Shown here: piece after piece, positions 26,346 through 34,851 of the stretch
How the letters are laid out: each line of letters starts with the position of its first letter
Position numbering within the stretch: position 1 is the first letter of the stretch
Assembly: GCA_963823845.1 (NCBI GenBank)
Contig: CAWGND010000021.1
Span: 1-64,000 of the forward strand
DNA length: 64,000 nt
Direction of reading: 5' to 3'
Origin: Alloacidobacterium sp963823845
GTDB taxonomy: Bacteria > Acidobacteriota > Terriglobia > Terriglobales > Acidobacteriaceae
Program-made: the position numbers and the translations under genes
The notes under the pieces: model-generated
What the model saw: only the letters and a program-made list of their open reading frames with translations
Databases searched by the model: none
What the model was told of the DNA's origin: nothing

Positions 26346-27425
26346 ATGAAGAACATAACGGGCGAGATGTTCGACGTACTGATAGTTGGTGGTGGACCTG
26401 CGGGCGCAGCTGTAGGACTATGCCTCGCTCGTCAGGCGTGCAAGGTTGCAATGCTGGAGGCTACAACCTACGAGTCCCAGCGATACGGCGAGACACTGCC
26501 ACCCGAAATCAATCCCGTACTCTGTGAGTTAGGAGTCTGGGATGCGTTTCGAAATCTTTCTCCGCTCGACGCTCCTGGCATGATTTCCGTTTGGGGTGAT
26601 TCCATCCCGATCGAATCCGATTTCATACGCAACGTTCATGGACTCGGATGGCACATCGACCGTGCGAGCTTTGATCAAATGCTGGTGCTGGAAGCCGAGA
26701 AGGCAGGAGCGCAGCTGCATTTAAGGCAACGCGTGAACGCATGCTCTCGTGAAGGTGACTGCTGGCGGGTGAACGGATTGCGTGCCCGCATCCTTGTGGA
26801 CGCGTCGGGGAAAAACGGGATCAGGTTGGACGGAAACGGAGATCGGGACACTGATGACGAGTTACTCGCTATCGCCTTATCAGTTTCCCACACTCGCCGT
26901 AATGAAGACGATCTCCGAACTTGCATCGAGTCGACTCCTTCCGGGTGGTGGTATACAGCTCCATTGCCCAATGGCTTTACAATGGCAATGTTTTTTACCG
27001 ACCCAGCTATCTATCGACAAGACGGCATTTCCATTCAGCAAGAACTTCGCAATGCCCCGATTACAGGCCAGCGCCTTAAAGGCGGACAGATTGACAATTC
27101 CACTGTCCTGCACGTTACTTCATCCTGCAGAAGAGCAGTTTTTGGAGCAGCATGGCTGGCTGTCGGAGACAGTGCCTGCTCATTTGATCCGATTTCAGGG
27201 CGTGGCATCTTCAATGCGCTCCGTCGCGCTAATTTCGCATCCAGCGCAATCATCCAGCAACTCGGAGGAAACCCGGACCTCGCTATAGAATATGCTCGGC
27301 AACTTCGACTCGAATATGATGAATATGTTCGACAGCGATGGCTGTATTACACATTAGAACGGCGATGGTCCAACCATCCCTTCTGGCGCTCCCGCCGAGC
27401 TTCACTCCAGGCCCAATCCGTGTAG
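26346..27425 (+). CDS. lodB: LodB-like FAD-dependent protein (CTQ maturation)
   Basis: 359 residues from the ATG at 26346. The N-terminus has the FAD Rossmann motif (DVLIVGGGPAGAAVGLCLA), a conserved ESQRYGETLPPEI region, and a later GDSACSFDPISGRGIFNALR loop that contacts FAD. This places it with tryptophan-halogenase/LodB-like flavoproteins. LodB homologues are needed to build the quinone cofactor of their LodA partner and are encoded next to it, usually on the same strand; here the two are divergent. The gene ends 14 bp before the second att-type repeat. A free monooxygenase role is the alternative. Confidence 0.85.
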   Translation: MKNITGEMFDVLIVGGGPAGAAVGLCLARQACKVAMLEATTYESQRYGETLPPEINPVLCELGVWDAFRNLSPLDAPGMISVWGDSIPIESDFIRNVHGLGWHIDRASFDQMLVLEAEKAGAQLHLRQRVNACSREGDCWRVNGLRARILVDASGKNGIRLDGNGDRDTDDELLAIALSVSHTRRNEDDLRTCIESTPSGWWYTAPLPNGFTMAMFFTDPAIYRQDGISIQQELRNAPITGQRLKGGQIDNSTVLHVTSSCRRAVFGAAWLAVGDSACSFDPISGRGIFNALRRANFASSAIIQQLGGNPDLAIEYARQLRLEYDEYVRQRWLYYTLERRWSNHPFWRSRRASLQAQSV

Positions 27426-27438
27426 GTATTACCATTTG

Positions 27439-27706
27439 CTGTCCAACATAGCGGAGCCGTAGACGTTCATCGTCGTCTGAATGTTGGCCTGCTGTATTTA
27501 GTTCCTGTTGCACCTTCATTGGTGCGCCAGTTTCGTCGAGGAGTGACCCTTAAACTGTGGGGGATTTTGTGGGGACCCTCGCGGCAAAACGAGGCTAAAT
27601 CAGGGTAAATGCTCGAAGTAGAAAAATGTCGTAACTCATTGAAAATAGTAGGCTTTTCCAAAATCTAGTAATTGGTGGGAATCGCCCGGATGGGCCTTCT
27701 AAGCCG
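27439..27706. repeat. Att-type repeat, copy 2
   Basis: 268 bp homologous to 15611-15879 in the same orientation. It ends in the same core (27679-27706) carrying the CTTCTAA anticodon loop. Here the sequence runs on into the rest of the tRNA 3' half, so this is the outer border (attR) of the island. Confidence 0.78.
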
Positions 27707-27740
27707 GGGGGTGTGGGTTCGATTCCGGCCTCGCCTACCA
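27692..27740 (+). tRNA. 3' half of tRNA-Arg(TCT), left by integration
   Basis: The anticodon loop CTTCTAA (27696-27702, anticodon TCT), a T-arm with loop TTCGATT, and the end CTCGCCTACCA with the encoded CCA at 27738-27740 are all present. No matching 5' acceptor strand or D-arm is found upstream; the att repeat is there instead. The anticodon stem has mismatches. It is a fragment and not a working tRNA; the intact gene would be at the other island border. Confidence 0.75.
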
Positions 27741-28294
27741 TTAGATTCAATTGCTAGAGCTTCACAGGTAGAGGTTGGCCCACCTACTTAGGGATGGGGA
27801 CCGTTCCGGTCTTCGCCCATGAGTGTCACGAGAACTAGCTCTGGAATGAAATTCCTTGAGTGAATGTATGAAAATTGTTTAAGAGTATCAGCGGGCATCA
27901 GTGCCTTCTGATCAGGTAGTCGTAATCGCAACTGGTGGCTGCCTTAACAGCTGCAAGTTGTGCAGGCATCTGATCACTTTCCGTTGTTAATCGCTCCTCA
28001 AGCTGACTCGGACTTGTTCTGTTTCGACGGTGCTGTGCAACAACTGTGACCGTCACTGTTCAGGTTCCGAGTGTCAACCCGCCCACAGGACTTGTAGAGG
28101 CACTGAGGTAACACGATTGTTGGATCTGTTCGCGGCTGCTGAATCGTTCGATCGCTTTCAGCAGCCTTTCTGCCCAGCACCCGGTTAAGGCGAATAGGAA
28201 TCTTCGTCAAACTATATCCCGTCCGCAAGCGCCGCCCCTGTGTGCGGACTTAAGTAGTGATTTCGGTTCAACTTGCGAAGTATGATTCTCAATT
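27741..28294. other. Gene-free stretch right of the island border
   Basis: About 550 bp. No reading frame with natural composition, no repeat and no clear terminator is seen. Confidence 0.5.
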
Positions 28295-28642
28295 ATGCCG
28301 GTCGATTGTGAGAAGAGGGTCGGGCTCTGGTGGCGCAACATCATGCCATGTGTCTGGTGTCTGACACTTGTCATCTCTGGCTGCAAGACTAAGAAGCACC
28401 ATGTCGACCTCAGTTGGAACGCCCCAAAAAATTCTCCGGTTGAAATCGTTGGCTACAACGTATACCGCTCCACGGTAGAGAATTCCTATTATCACCGCTT
28501 GAATTCATCCCCTGTTAAGAATACAACCTTTGAAGACGACCTCGCCCAGAGTGGTCGCACCTATGTCTACGTTGTAAGAAGCGTGAGCGCCTCTGGAGTC
28601 GAGAGCGCTCCCTCCAACGCGGCCCGGGTCACTATTCCATAG
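28295..28642 (+). CDS. Lipoprotein with one fibronectin type III domain
   Basis: 115 residues. LTLVISGC near residue 30 fits a lipobox, followed by KTKKHH. The rest is a single FN3 fold (VDLSWNAPKNSPVEIVGYNV, YRSTVENSYYHRLN, TYVYVVRSVSASG, SAPSNAARVTIP). Such short FN3 lipoproteins are common in Acidobacteria surfaces (family knowledge). The start could also be the ATG at 28343. A second copy of the FN3 tail follows downstream. Confidence 0.75.
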   Translation: MPVDCEKRVGLWWRNIMPCVWCLTLVISGCKTKKHHVDLSWNAPKNSPVEIVGYNVYRSTVENSYYHRLNSSPVKNTTFEDDLAQSGRTYVYVVRSVSASGVESAPSNAARVTIP

Positions 28643-28672
28643 TGCGCGGCGTTAAGCGGTCTTTCCTATAGC

Positions 28673-28744
28673 TACCTTGTAAGTGTCGATGTTTCTGGAG
28701 CCGAAAGCACTCCGTCGAACACGGTTAGCGTGACAATTCCATAG
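28673..28744 (+). pseudogene. Duplicated tail of the FN3 domain
   Basis: The 23 codons YLVSVDVSGAESTPSN then TVSVTIP and TAG repeat the end of the preceding FN3 lipoprotein (VRSVSASGVESAPSN, ARVTIP). No start or first half is present, so a tandem domain or gene copy has been lost. It overlaps the end of the leftward gene at 28725. Confidence 0.6.
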
Positions 28745-29558
28745 CATCGCCAGAGTGTTGCACGTTTACCCGGCCAAGTGCAGCTTGCCGCTTTGCCCTG
28801 AGCGTATTCTCGAGCGACTCAGATGCGAAGGACTCGATGGTTGGCCGCAGCAAAGCTCCCATGCCGAAGGGGATGGACCTGGCCAACGTGACGACTTCGC
28901 ATTCGACGTAAACTCCGCCGTCGCGCTGTTCCACGCGCCAGTAGGAGTTCATCGTCCATAAGAATCCGAGTCCTTCGCCTTGCGGCAATACCTCCTCGTC
29001 AGGCGAGCCCGCGTTGCGCACTTCGCGCACGTTGGCGGAACGTGAGCGAACGCTATACCGGTCGTTGCTGAGCGGCAGGAAGTCGATGTTGTGGACGGTG
29101 TCGAGCACGACGGTGATGATCTTGTCTTTCTTTAGGCGGTAAAAGACCTGGAAGTGATTGCCTTGATGCGAAATCAGGCGTACCTGCACGATCTCAGGCG
29201 CGTAAAACTTCGCGTAGTTCGCATAATCCTGGTCTACTTTCAGGACCTGATCGAGTGTTACGCCGGGCAGGAAGGCTCCGCCGATCCAGTCCTCGATCGT
29301 TCCTTCGTCAACTTGTGGAGCATTGATTTGCTGGACCCGAATCTCTCCTTTGCGGACTGCCTCGCGTCGCTGGGGTTGCCGGTCGATCCAGAGATAATTT
29401 TCTCGTGAAGCATTTTGCGCGTCGAAGCGCGTCTCAAGAGATGCGATGTAGCTTTGGAATCCGGCTTTGGCCTGCTCGGGCTCTTCGGCGTATGCCAATC
29501 TGACGCAGGCGATCAGAACTAAGAGAGCGGATGCGGTCTTCCGAAAAGTAGTAAACAA
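28725..29558 (-). CDS. Exported protein, SRPBCC/START-like fold possible
   Basis: 277 residues. Signal peptide FRKTASALLVLIACVRLAYA. The body has a long helix (EEPEQAKAGFQSYIASLETR), then WIGGAFLPGVTLDQVLKVDQ and NHFQVFYRLKKDKIITVVLD, a layout seen in SRPBCC-fold lipid-binding proteins of Acidobacteria. No catalytic motif is visible. It is the second gene of a possible leftward pair with the one at 29620 (61-bp gap). Confidence 0.65.
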   Translation of the reverse strand: MFTTFRKTASALLVLIACVRLAYAEEPEQAKAGFQSYIASLETRFDAQNASRENYLWIDRQPQRREAVRKGEIRVQQINAPQVDEGTIEDWIGGAFLPGVTLDQVLKVDQDYANYAKFYAPEIVQVRLISHQGNHFQVFYRLKKDKIITVVLDTVHNIDFLPLSNDRYSVRSRSANVREVRNAGSPDEEVLPQGEGLGFLWTMNSYWRVEQRDGGVYVECEVVTLARSIPFGMGALLRPTIESFASESLENTLRAKRQAALGRVNVQHSGDAMELSR

Positions 29559-29619
29559 GGTATTTGTTTAATGTAATCAGTTGAGCTTTTAGATTCTCTT
29601 CCGTTCTTTCGAGGAGCAT

Positions 29620-30111
29620 CTACCTCGCGACCTGTTCAGATCCTCGTAGCTGCTCATAGTTGCAGACGCTTCTGTCTTTTGGTATCCAGACTTTGCCTCC
29701 AATGTAGTTTACCTGCTCAAGCGTGACGCGTCCCACACCATAGACAAGTAGATTCAATGGTAGAGTTTCTTCCGCATCGTCAGTGAGGGTCATGTCGCGC
29801 GTGATGGTTGTTGCATCAAGATCATAGACACTCCGCTTGACCTTCAACTCGACGCGAATTTCGATTGACTCGATCAGTTTGCCACTTTGGTTCTTATATT
29901 GGAATTCCAGGCTGTTATTGTAATTTGTTCCTTGTTGCACCAGCATGAGATGTCCAGGATTCGTGAGGGACACCTCAGTGAATGCAACCGGGCAGCCTGC
30001 CTGGGCGTCAGGCAGGATCTTGAGATCGACCGCCGGACTTTTTTTCTGGTTGCTCTGCGCGATGGCGGCGGTTGTCGATAGAGCGATGAGGGCAAGAGTC
30101 ACAAGCTTCAT
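29620..30111 (-). CDS. Small exported protein of unknown function
   Basis: 163 residues with a classic signal peptide (MKLVTLALIALSTTAAIA, cleavage before QSNQ). The body is an immunoglobulin-like set of strands (HLMLVQQGTNYNNSLEFQYK, GKLIESIEIRVELKVKRSVYD), with two cysteines that could pair. Not recognised. It probably leads the unit that includes the gene at 28725. Confidence 0.6.
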   Translation of the reverse strand: MKLVTLALIALSTTAAIAQSNQKKSPAVDLKILPDAQAGCPVAFTEVSLTNPGHLMLVQQGTNYNNSLEFQYKNQSGKLIESIEIRVELKVKRSVYDLDATTITRDMTLTDDAEETLPLNLLVYGVGRVTLEQVNYIGGKVWIPKDRSVCNYEQLRGSEQVAR

Positions 30112-30206
30112 TGGATGACCTCCATGAGCGGCTATGTCTCTCTATTGGACACTAGCCTAGCATAAACGGAATGCCATCGTCGCCGCGGATGCCTTAATCT
30201 GCTGGT

Positions 30207-30656
30207 GTGAAGGTTCATCGCACGAGGTCCGACGAAGCAGATGCTGCGTATGCGATCATTTCCGAGTATTACGAGGCAGTGAGTGTAGTTGTGCGCGATG
30301 ATCGCAGCGTGTTTGAGCGGGAATACTTCACCGACGGAGCGGGCGTGTGGTTGGCGACCATTGACCGGGAAATTGTCGGCTGCATTGCGCTGCATTGTTT
30401 GCCGCGTCTCAAGGACGGTGGCGAGATCAAGCGGCTTTATGTGCGTGCAGAGCATCGCGGACAAGGTGTTGCCGAGGCCTTGCTTGAGGCTTTGGAGGCC
30501 TATGCAGCGGAGTACGGTTATGTGGCCCTCTATCTTGACTCGAAGGACGATTTGATGCCTGCGATTCGGTTCTACGGGCGTCATGGGTATTCGCCTTACG
30601 AGCGGTATAACGACAATCCGCAGGCGACGATCTTTATGCGCAAACCCCTCTCCTAG
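30207..30656 (+). CDS. GNAT-family N-acetyltransferase
   Basis: 149 residues with GTG start. Motif A is RLYVRAEHRGQGVAEALLEAL (R-x-x-G-x-G/A acetyl-CoA loop) and the end carries FYGRHGYSPYERY, a typical motif B. GNAT enzymes acetylate amines of metabolites or proteins; the substrate is unknown. It ends 30 bp before trpG/pabA and may be co-transcribed. Confidence 0.85.
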   Translation: MKVHRTRSDEADAAYAIISEYYEAVSVVVRDDRSVFEREYFTDGAGVWLATIDREIVGCIALHCLPRLKDGGEIKRLYVRAEHRGQGVAEALLEALEAYAAEYGYVALYLDSKDDLMPAIRFYGRHGYSPYERYNDNPQATIFMRKPLS

Positions 30657-30685
30657 CGGCTGCGAGTTACACTGAAGTCAGTCTC

Positions 30686-31249
30686 ATGGTCTTTGTCCTC
30701 GACAACTACGATTCGTTCACTTACAACCTGGTGCAGTACATGGGCGAGCTGGGTGCTGAGATGACGATCCGCCGCAACGATGAGTTGTCCGTTGACGAGG
30801 TGGAAGCGCTGGAGCCCGAGCGGATTCTGTTGTCGCCCGGGCCCTGTACGCCGCAGGAGGCGGGCATATCGATCGATCTGGTGCGCCGTTTTGCCGGCAA
30901 AGTCCCGGTTTTGGGTGTTTGCCTTGGACATCAGGCGATTGGTGCGGCTTTCGGCGGCGATGTCGTGCGCGCACCGCAACTGATGCACGGCAAGACGAGC
31001 GAGGTTTCGCATGACGGCAAGACGATCTTCAGCGGCCTCAAGAATCCGATGACGTGCACGCGCTACCATTCGCTGATTGTTGCCGAGAAGGGATTGCCCG
31101 ACGAGCTTGAGGTGACGGCGCGTACGGCAGATGGCACGATTATGGGGCTGCGTCATAAGGAATATCCAGTCGAAGGTGTTCAGTTTCATCCTGAAAGCGT
31201 GCTGACTCAGGATGGTAAGCGGCTGATCAAGAATTTTCTGGAGCTTTAG
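30686..31249 (+). CDS. trpG: Anthranilate / aminodeoxychorismate synthase component II
   Basis: 187 residues, the standard length for a class I glutamine amidotransferase subunit. Nucleophile Cys79 sits in GVCLGHQ, the oxyanion region is LSPGPCTPQEAG, and the catalytic His-Glu pair lies in QFHPES near the C-terminus. It supplies ammonia from glutamine to chorismate-using TrpE or PabB. Neither partner is in the window, so trpG and pabA cannot be separated; many bacteria use one protein for both. Confidence 0.93.
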   Translation: MVFVLDNYDSFTYNLVQYMGELGAEMTIRRNDELSVDEVEALEPERILLSPGPCTPQEAGISIDLVRRFAGKVPVLGVCLGHQAIGAAFGGDVVRAPQLMHGKTSEVSHDGKTIFSGLKNPMTCTRYHSLIVAEKGLPDELEVTARTADGTIMGLRHKEYPVEGVQFHPESVLTQDGKRLIKNFLEL

Positions 31250-31254
31250 TCCGC

Positions 31255-32211
31255 ATGGTTTTGAAGTACTGGCTGGTTTTCAGCGCGGCGTGTTTCTCAT
31301 CTCTTGCTGCGGTTGGCCAGCAACAGCCGATTGCTTACGTTCCTACGGACGGCGTTACCGTTTCCGGGTCGCTTGAGGTCGTCAACGGCAAGGCTACGAT
31401 CGGCAATGACGGCAGCATCACGGCCGGAGATCGCACGGCGAATGTTACGCTTGTGCGCGGCGGCGATTTGAGGCTTTGTGCTTCGACTACGATTCACCTT
31501 ACGCGGGACCGGTCGGTGGTTGCCGATTCCGGCAAGGATTCGACTGCTCTAATGTTGTCTCTTGATCGCGGCGCGATCGAGGCCTCGTATAAAACTGGTT
31601 CGTATTCCGATGTTCTGCTGACTCCGGATCTGCGGATCCTGGTTTCCGGTCCGGGCAATGCCGATTTGAAGATGCGGGTGAACCAGAAGGGCGATACCTG
31701 CATCGACAATCATGGGGACAACGCTCCTTATATTACGGTCACCAGCCAGTTCGAGGGCGGCGTTTACCGGGTGAAGCCAAACCAGCGCGTGCTCTTTGAA
31801 CACGGAAGCCTGGAGCAGGTCGTCGATAACGAGCCCGAGCCCTGCGGCTGTCCTCCGGCCGCTCCGGTTGCGATTGCCAGCGCCACAGGCAAGCCGGTGG
31901 GCGGGCCTTCTTCTACTCCGGCGGATACTGCGTTTCCTCTGGCGGAGAGCGAGGGGTTAAAGCCGCCGCCTCCTCCTCCTTCGCGGCCTGTGGTTCCGGC
32001 GGGGACGCCGCATGCCCAGGTTGAGGTTCCGCTTACCTATAATGGTGCGGCTCCGAATCAGCCGACGGCGGCTCCTGCGGCGACTCCGCCTCCAGCTGTG
32101 GCCAGTGCAGCACCTCCGGCTGAGGAGCCTCCGGCGCAGAAACCGGCTAACTCCGGAGGGCTTTTCCACCACATCGGGCGCTTCTTCGCCAAGTTGTTTG
32201 GAAAGGGGTAA
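31255..32211 (+). CDS. Exported FecR-like protein with proline-rich tail
   Basis: 318 residues. Signal peptide (YWLVFSAACFSSLAAVG), then a beta-helical FecR-like part (GSLEVVNGKATIGNDGSITAG, RGGDLRLCASTTIHLTRD, SLDRGAIEASYKTGSYSDVL) with a CGCP pair near 198. The last 110 residues are Pro/Ala-rich (PPPPPPSRPVVPAG) and end in a basic amphipathic segment (FHHIGRFFAKLFGKG). It begins 5 bp after trpG and is probably in that operon. An envelope role is likely; the specific function is unknown. Confidence 0.75.
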   Translation: MVLKYWLVFSAACFSSLAAVGQQQPIAYVPTDGVTVSGSLEVVNGKATIGNDGSITAGDRTANVTLVRGGDLRLCASTTIHLTRDRSVVADSGKDSTALMLSLDRGAIEASYKTGSYSDVLLTPDLRILVSGPGNADLKMRVNQKGDTCIDNHGDNAPYITVTSQFEGGVYRVKPNQRVLFEHGSLEQVVDNEPEPCGCPPAAPVAIASATGKPVGGPSSTPADTAFPLAESEGLKPPPPPPSRPVVPAGTPHAQVEVPLTYNGAAPNQPTAAPAATPPPAVASAAPPAEEPPAQKPANSGGLFHHIGRFFAKLFGKG

Positions 32212-33021
32212 CCTGCCCCCCAGGGTGGCGAAGTTATTGAAAATACTGGGTCTGGTTATGAAATCGCGCTAAAGCATTGAATTCATGTGAGTTGTTGATA
32301 AAATATTTCTTTTCAATAAGCCGGTCCCGATCGTCTCAATGACTCTCACCTAAATCTATTCTATCGGAGGAGGGCATAATAATCGGCAAGTTAGAGCGCC
32401 TCTATTTATTTTGGAATCAATTGCTTGGAAATTATTTCGACCTGGAGGGGCTTGACATAATTCCGGTTGGAGAGTGCAGGAAGCAGACCGAATTCCGGGG
32501 GCCGTCTTTATTGTTTCTTTTTGTCGGAATGGTTCCTGTGGTGCCACTGCGGGAGCAGTCAGGTGACTGGCCGAGAATCGCGGCCGGAAAGCCTGGTTAA
32601 GAACAAAATTGGCACCAATCCAGTGCGAAAATGGTGATTTACCGCTGGCGGGTACGGATCCGCGGAGTGGTATGCGGTGATCTACTTTTCGGCCGTGCGG
32701 CAAGTCAGCGAGTGTGTGATATGAACACTACTTTCTTCCTGGAATACCTTCGAGCGGCTGCTACATAGTACATCGTCGTGCGCATTTTCAGTGACTTGCC
32801 GGAGTCGACGGTTCGCGAGGTTTTCGGAACAACTCGCCCCAATTCGGCTTCTTCGCGAAAAATGGTAGACATCTCCAATCCGGTTCTCCTATTCCTAAAC
32901 CTCCCCCTTAACACCCCCCTTAACAGGATCAACAGGTAAGAAAACCAATCCCCGTGCCCTTCCGCAGTAGCCGCGGAGCAGCAGATGGGCAGGCCATTTC
33001 ACTAGGCTTATGGAGGAGCAA
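32212..33021. other. 810-bp intergenic stretch
   Basis: Starts AT-rich (32230-32330). A TTGACA (32453) has no convincing -10 at the right distance. A leftward frame at 32705-32932 has no recognisable family. I see no gene I can support. Confidence 0.5.
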
Positions 33022-33272
33022 ATGAAAAAAATAGTGTTTCTATTGTCCTTGGTTGCGATTGCTTCGCTTCAAGCAGCCGAGGCCCGACATCGCTCAGTTA
33101 CAACTATGTGCCGACGGTCGGCGTCCCGTATGGGACCTCGGCATTCTCGCTCGTGGCGAACGGTTATGACGGCAGTGGGAATCCGTTGACGTCGCCCGCG
33201 GCAATGGTTTCGGTGGTTGTCAACGTCACCTCGTTGAATGCCCCGACGAACCTGACAGGGGTACCGCAGTGA
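33022..33272 (+). pseudogene. Broken small exported protein, copy 1
   Basis: The ATG at 33022 has GGAGG 5 bp upstream and begins a signal peptide (MKKIVFLLSLVAIASLQAAEA). The body then follows in another frame: SYNYVPTVGVPYGTSAFSL, VANGYDGSGNPLTSPAAMV and VTSLNAPTNLTGVPQ up to the TGA at 33270-33272. The mature start and the middle are missing compared with the next paralogue, so this looks like a deletion with a frameshift. The stop overlaps the next start. Confidence 0.6.
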
Positions 33273-33632
33273 AGAGGCTGGTCTTAGCTGCACTTGTGCT
33301 TGCAGCTTTGATGGGGGCGCGGGGTGTGGCACTGCCGCGCCAAAGGCCACGTCGGAGATCTCAAAGCCCACGTCGCCCACCACACCCCGCTTCTGATTTC
33401 CTGGTCGAGCGATGGAAACCCGTTAGTGCCCGTTTGTGGTGCGGCCACGCAGAACTGCAAATTGAACTTTACCGTGCTCGATGAGACGACAGGTGCGACG
33501 GTGAACTTGCCGATCACTGCTACGAGCTATATGGCTCCGAACTCGACTGACATCTACGAAGTTAGAGTGAACGGATTTGACGGGCAGGGCAACGGCATCA
33601 GCTCGCAATATGAGCAGGTGTCAATTGAGTGA
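33269..33632 (+). pseudogene. Broken small exported protein, copy 2
   Basis: The GTG at 33269 begins a signal peptide (VKRLVLAALVLAALMGARG), but the mature part (AKGHVGDLKAHVAHHTPLLI, SSDGNPLVPVCGAATQNC, TATSYMAPNSTDIYEVRVNG) is in the other frame, ending at 33632. One base near 33330 separates the two. A natural protein of about 120 residues would result if joined. Mature Cys pair VCGAATQNC suggests a disulfide. Function unknown; a sequencing slip is the alternative to real decay. Confidence 0.6.
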
Positions 33633-33769
33633 AGCGAATTAGCAAAGGAACGAATTAATTCCATCGAAAACCATCCGGACTATAGAACGTAACCGGTCTT
33701 ACTGACAATGCGTTTCGGAAATTGTAGGTCGCACACTTTACGTGGTAGATCACTTTGATGCTTGCTTCT

Positions 33770-34156
33770 CTACGAATTTGCCGCCGGCCCAGGCGCAGGC
33801 AATGCTGTGACGATGAGTGCAATTGGATACCAGTGCGGTCCGAGCGCGGGGCGATTCCATGTTGTAACGGCGCCTATGATGCCCAGGATCAGGCCGATAA
33901 CGCCGCCCCACAGTGCATGCAACATGGGCTGATAGGGCGCGAGCCGTGCGGTGATGTATCCGCCGCCGATGCCGTAGACGAGGCGGTAGGCGGTTGCGAG
34001 GAGTAGAGGCTTGTCGGTCATCGGTTGGCCGAGCGGTGGGAATAGACCGATGGCGTGCATGAGCAGGTCGGTGGCGATGGAGAGGATGACGACGGCGAGG
34101 AAGCCTGCCAGTATTGCGAGGATGCTTCTGCCGACGCGGCGTGGCGTTTCTTCCAT
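33770..34156 (-). CDS. Four-helix membrane protein of unknown function
   Basis: 128 residues with four hydrophobic spans (ILAILAGFLAVVILSIATDLL, LLATAYRLVYGIGGGYITA, LHALWGGVIGLILGIIGAV, YPIALIVTALPAPGP). Charges place the N-terminus inside. It lies directly downstream of the methyltransferase-like gene at 34173 (16-bp gap), so the two are probably one unit. Not recognised. Confidence 0.65.
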   Translation of the reverse strand: MEETPRRVGRSILAILAGFLAVVILSIATDLLMHAIGLFPPLGQPMTDKPLLLATAYRLVYGIGGGYITARLAPYQPMLHALWGGVIGLILGIIGAVTTWNRPALGPHWYPIALIVTALPAPGPAANS

Positions 34157-34172
34157 GCTTGTTCCTTTCTTC

Positions 34173-34718
34173 TTATGGATTAGATCTGTTGCTCCAAGGG
34201 TGCAGGCGCGGCAGCCACCGAGGTACGTTGCGGCAATATTCTTCGTAATCGGCGCCGAACTTTCCTCGAAGGGTGGGCTCTTCGTAGAACACCACGAACA
34301 AGGCCACGCCGATCACGCCGATTGCTGTCACCGCGACCGCCACTTTTGCGACTTGGCCAAAGATGATCCAGAGGCCGGCCCATCCGGTGAAAAAGCCCAC
34401 GTACATGGGATTGCGCACGTAGCGGTAGAAGCCGACCACGACGAGCTGCTGCGGCGGAGCGACGGGCGCTGGCGTTCCGCGTCCGGTCCAGCCGAAGTCC
34501 CATATACAGCGCAGTGCTACTGCGAAGCCAAGTATGGCTGGGATGGCGGCGAGCCAACGCCAGCGCGCTACGTTCGCCATGTCTGCGTGAAAGCCGAGCC
34601 AGCCCGGGAGCAGCCAGAACCAGAGGGCGAAGAAGGCTGCGCCGACGATGAGCGAGGCGATTGCTGTCGGCCAGTGCGGGCTGTGATCGGGTTGTTGCGT
34701 TGCTGCGGCGTTATTCAT
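34173..34718 (-). CDS. Isoprenylcysteine-methyltransferase/PEMT-family membrane protein
   Basis: 181 residues with about five membrane helices. Family marks are GFYRYVRNPMYVGFF (SAM-pocket RHPxY type motif) and FYEEPTLRGKFGADYEEY near the C-terminus, where the conserved E-E pair and YxxY lie. Members methylate isoprenylated cysteine, phospholipid head groups or small lipids; in bacteria the acceptor is usually unknown. It is first in a two-gene leftward unit. Confidence 0.85.
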   Translation of the reverse strand: MNNAAATQQPDHSPHWPTAIASLIVGAAFFALWFWLLPGWLGFHADMANVARWRWLAAIPAILGFAVALRCIWDFGWTGRGTPAPVAPPQQLVVVGFYRYVRNPMYVGFFTGWAGLWIIFGQVAKVAVAVTAIGVIGVALFVVFYEEPTLRGKFGADYEEYCRNVPRWLPRLHPWSNRSNP

Positions 34719-34851
34719 TTAGGAAACGCCCCTGCCCACCGAAGTATGAACCGCTTGCTCAATGCGCACAACTCAAAAGGCGGTTGGCAGGCTGGGCGTT
34801 TCCCGCGCGGGCGCTGATGCATCCCCCGACTGAAGCGCCGCGCCGTCCCCA

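Noticed and set aside
27661..27740. A complete tRNA-Arg gene
   Set aside because: No 5' acceptor strand or D-arm pairs with the 3' half; only a fragment is present.
32705..32932. Leftward 75-codon frame as a gene
   Set aside because: Composition is arginine-rich and no conserved pattern or ribosome site is seen.
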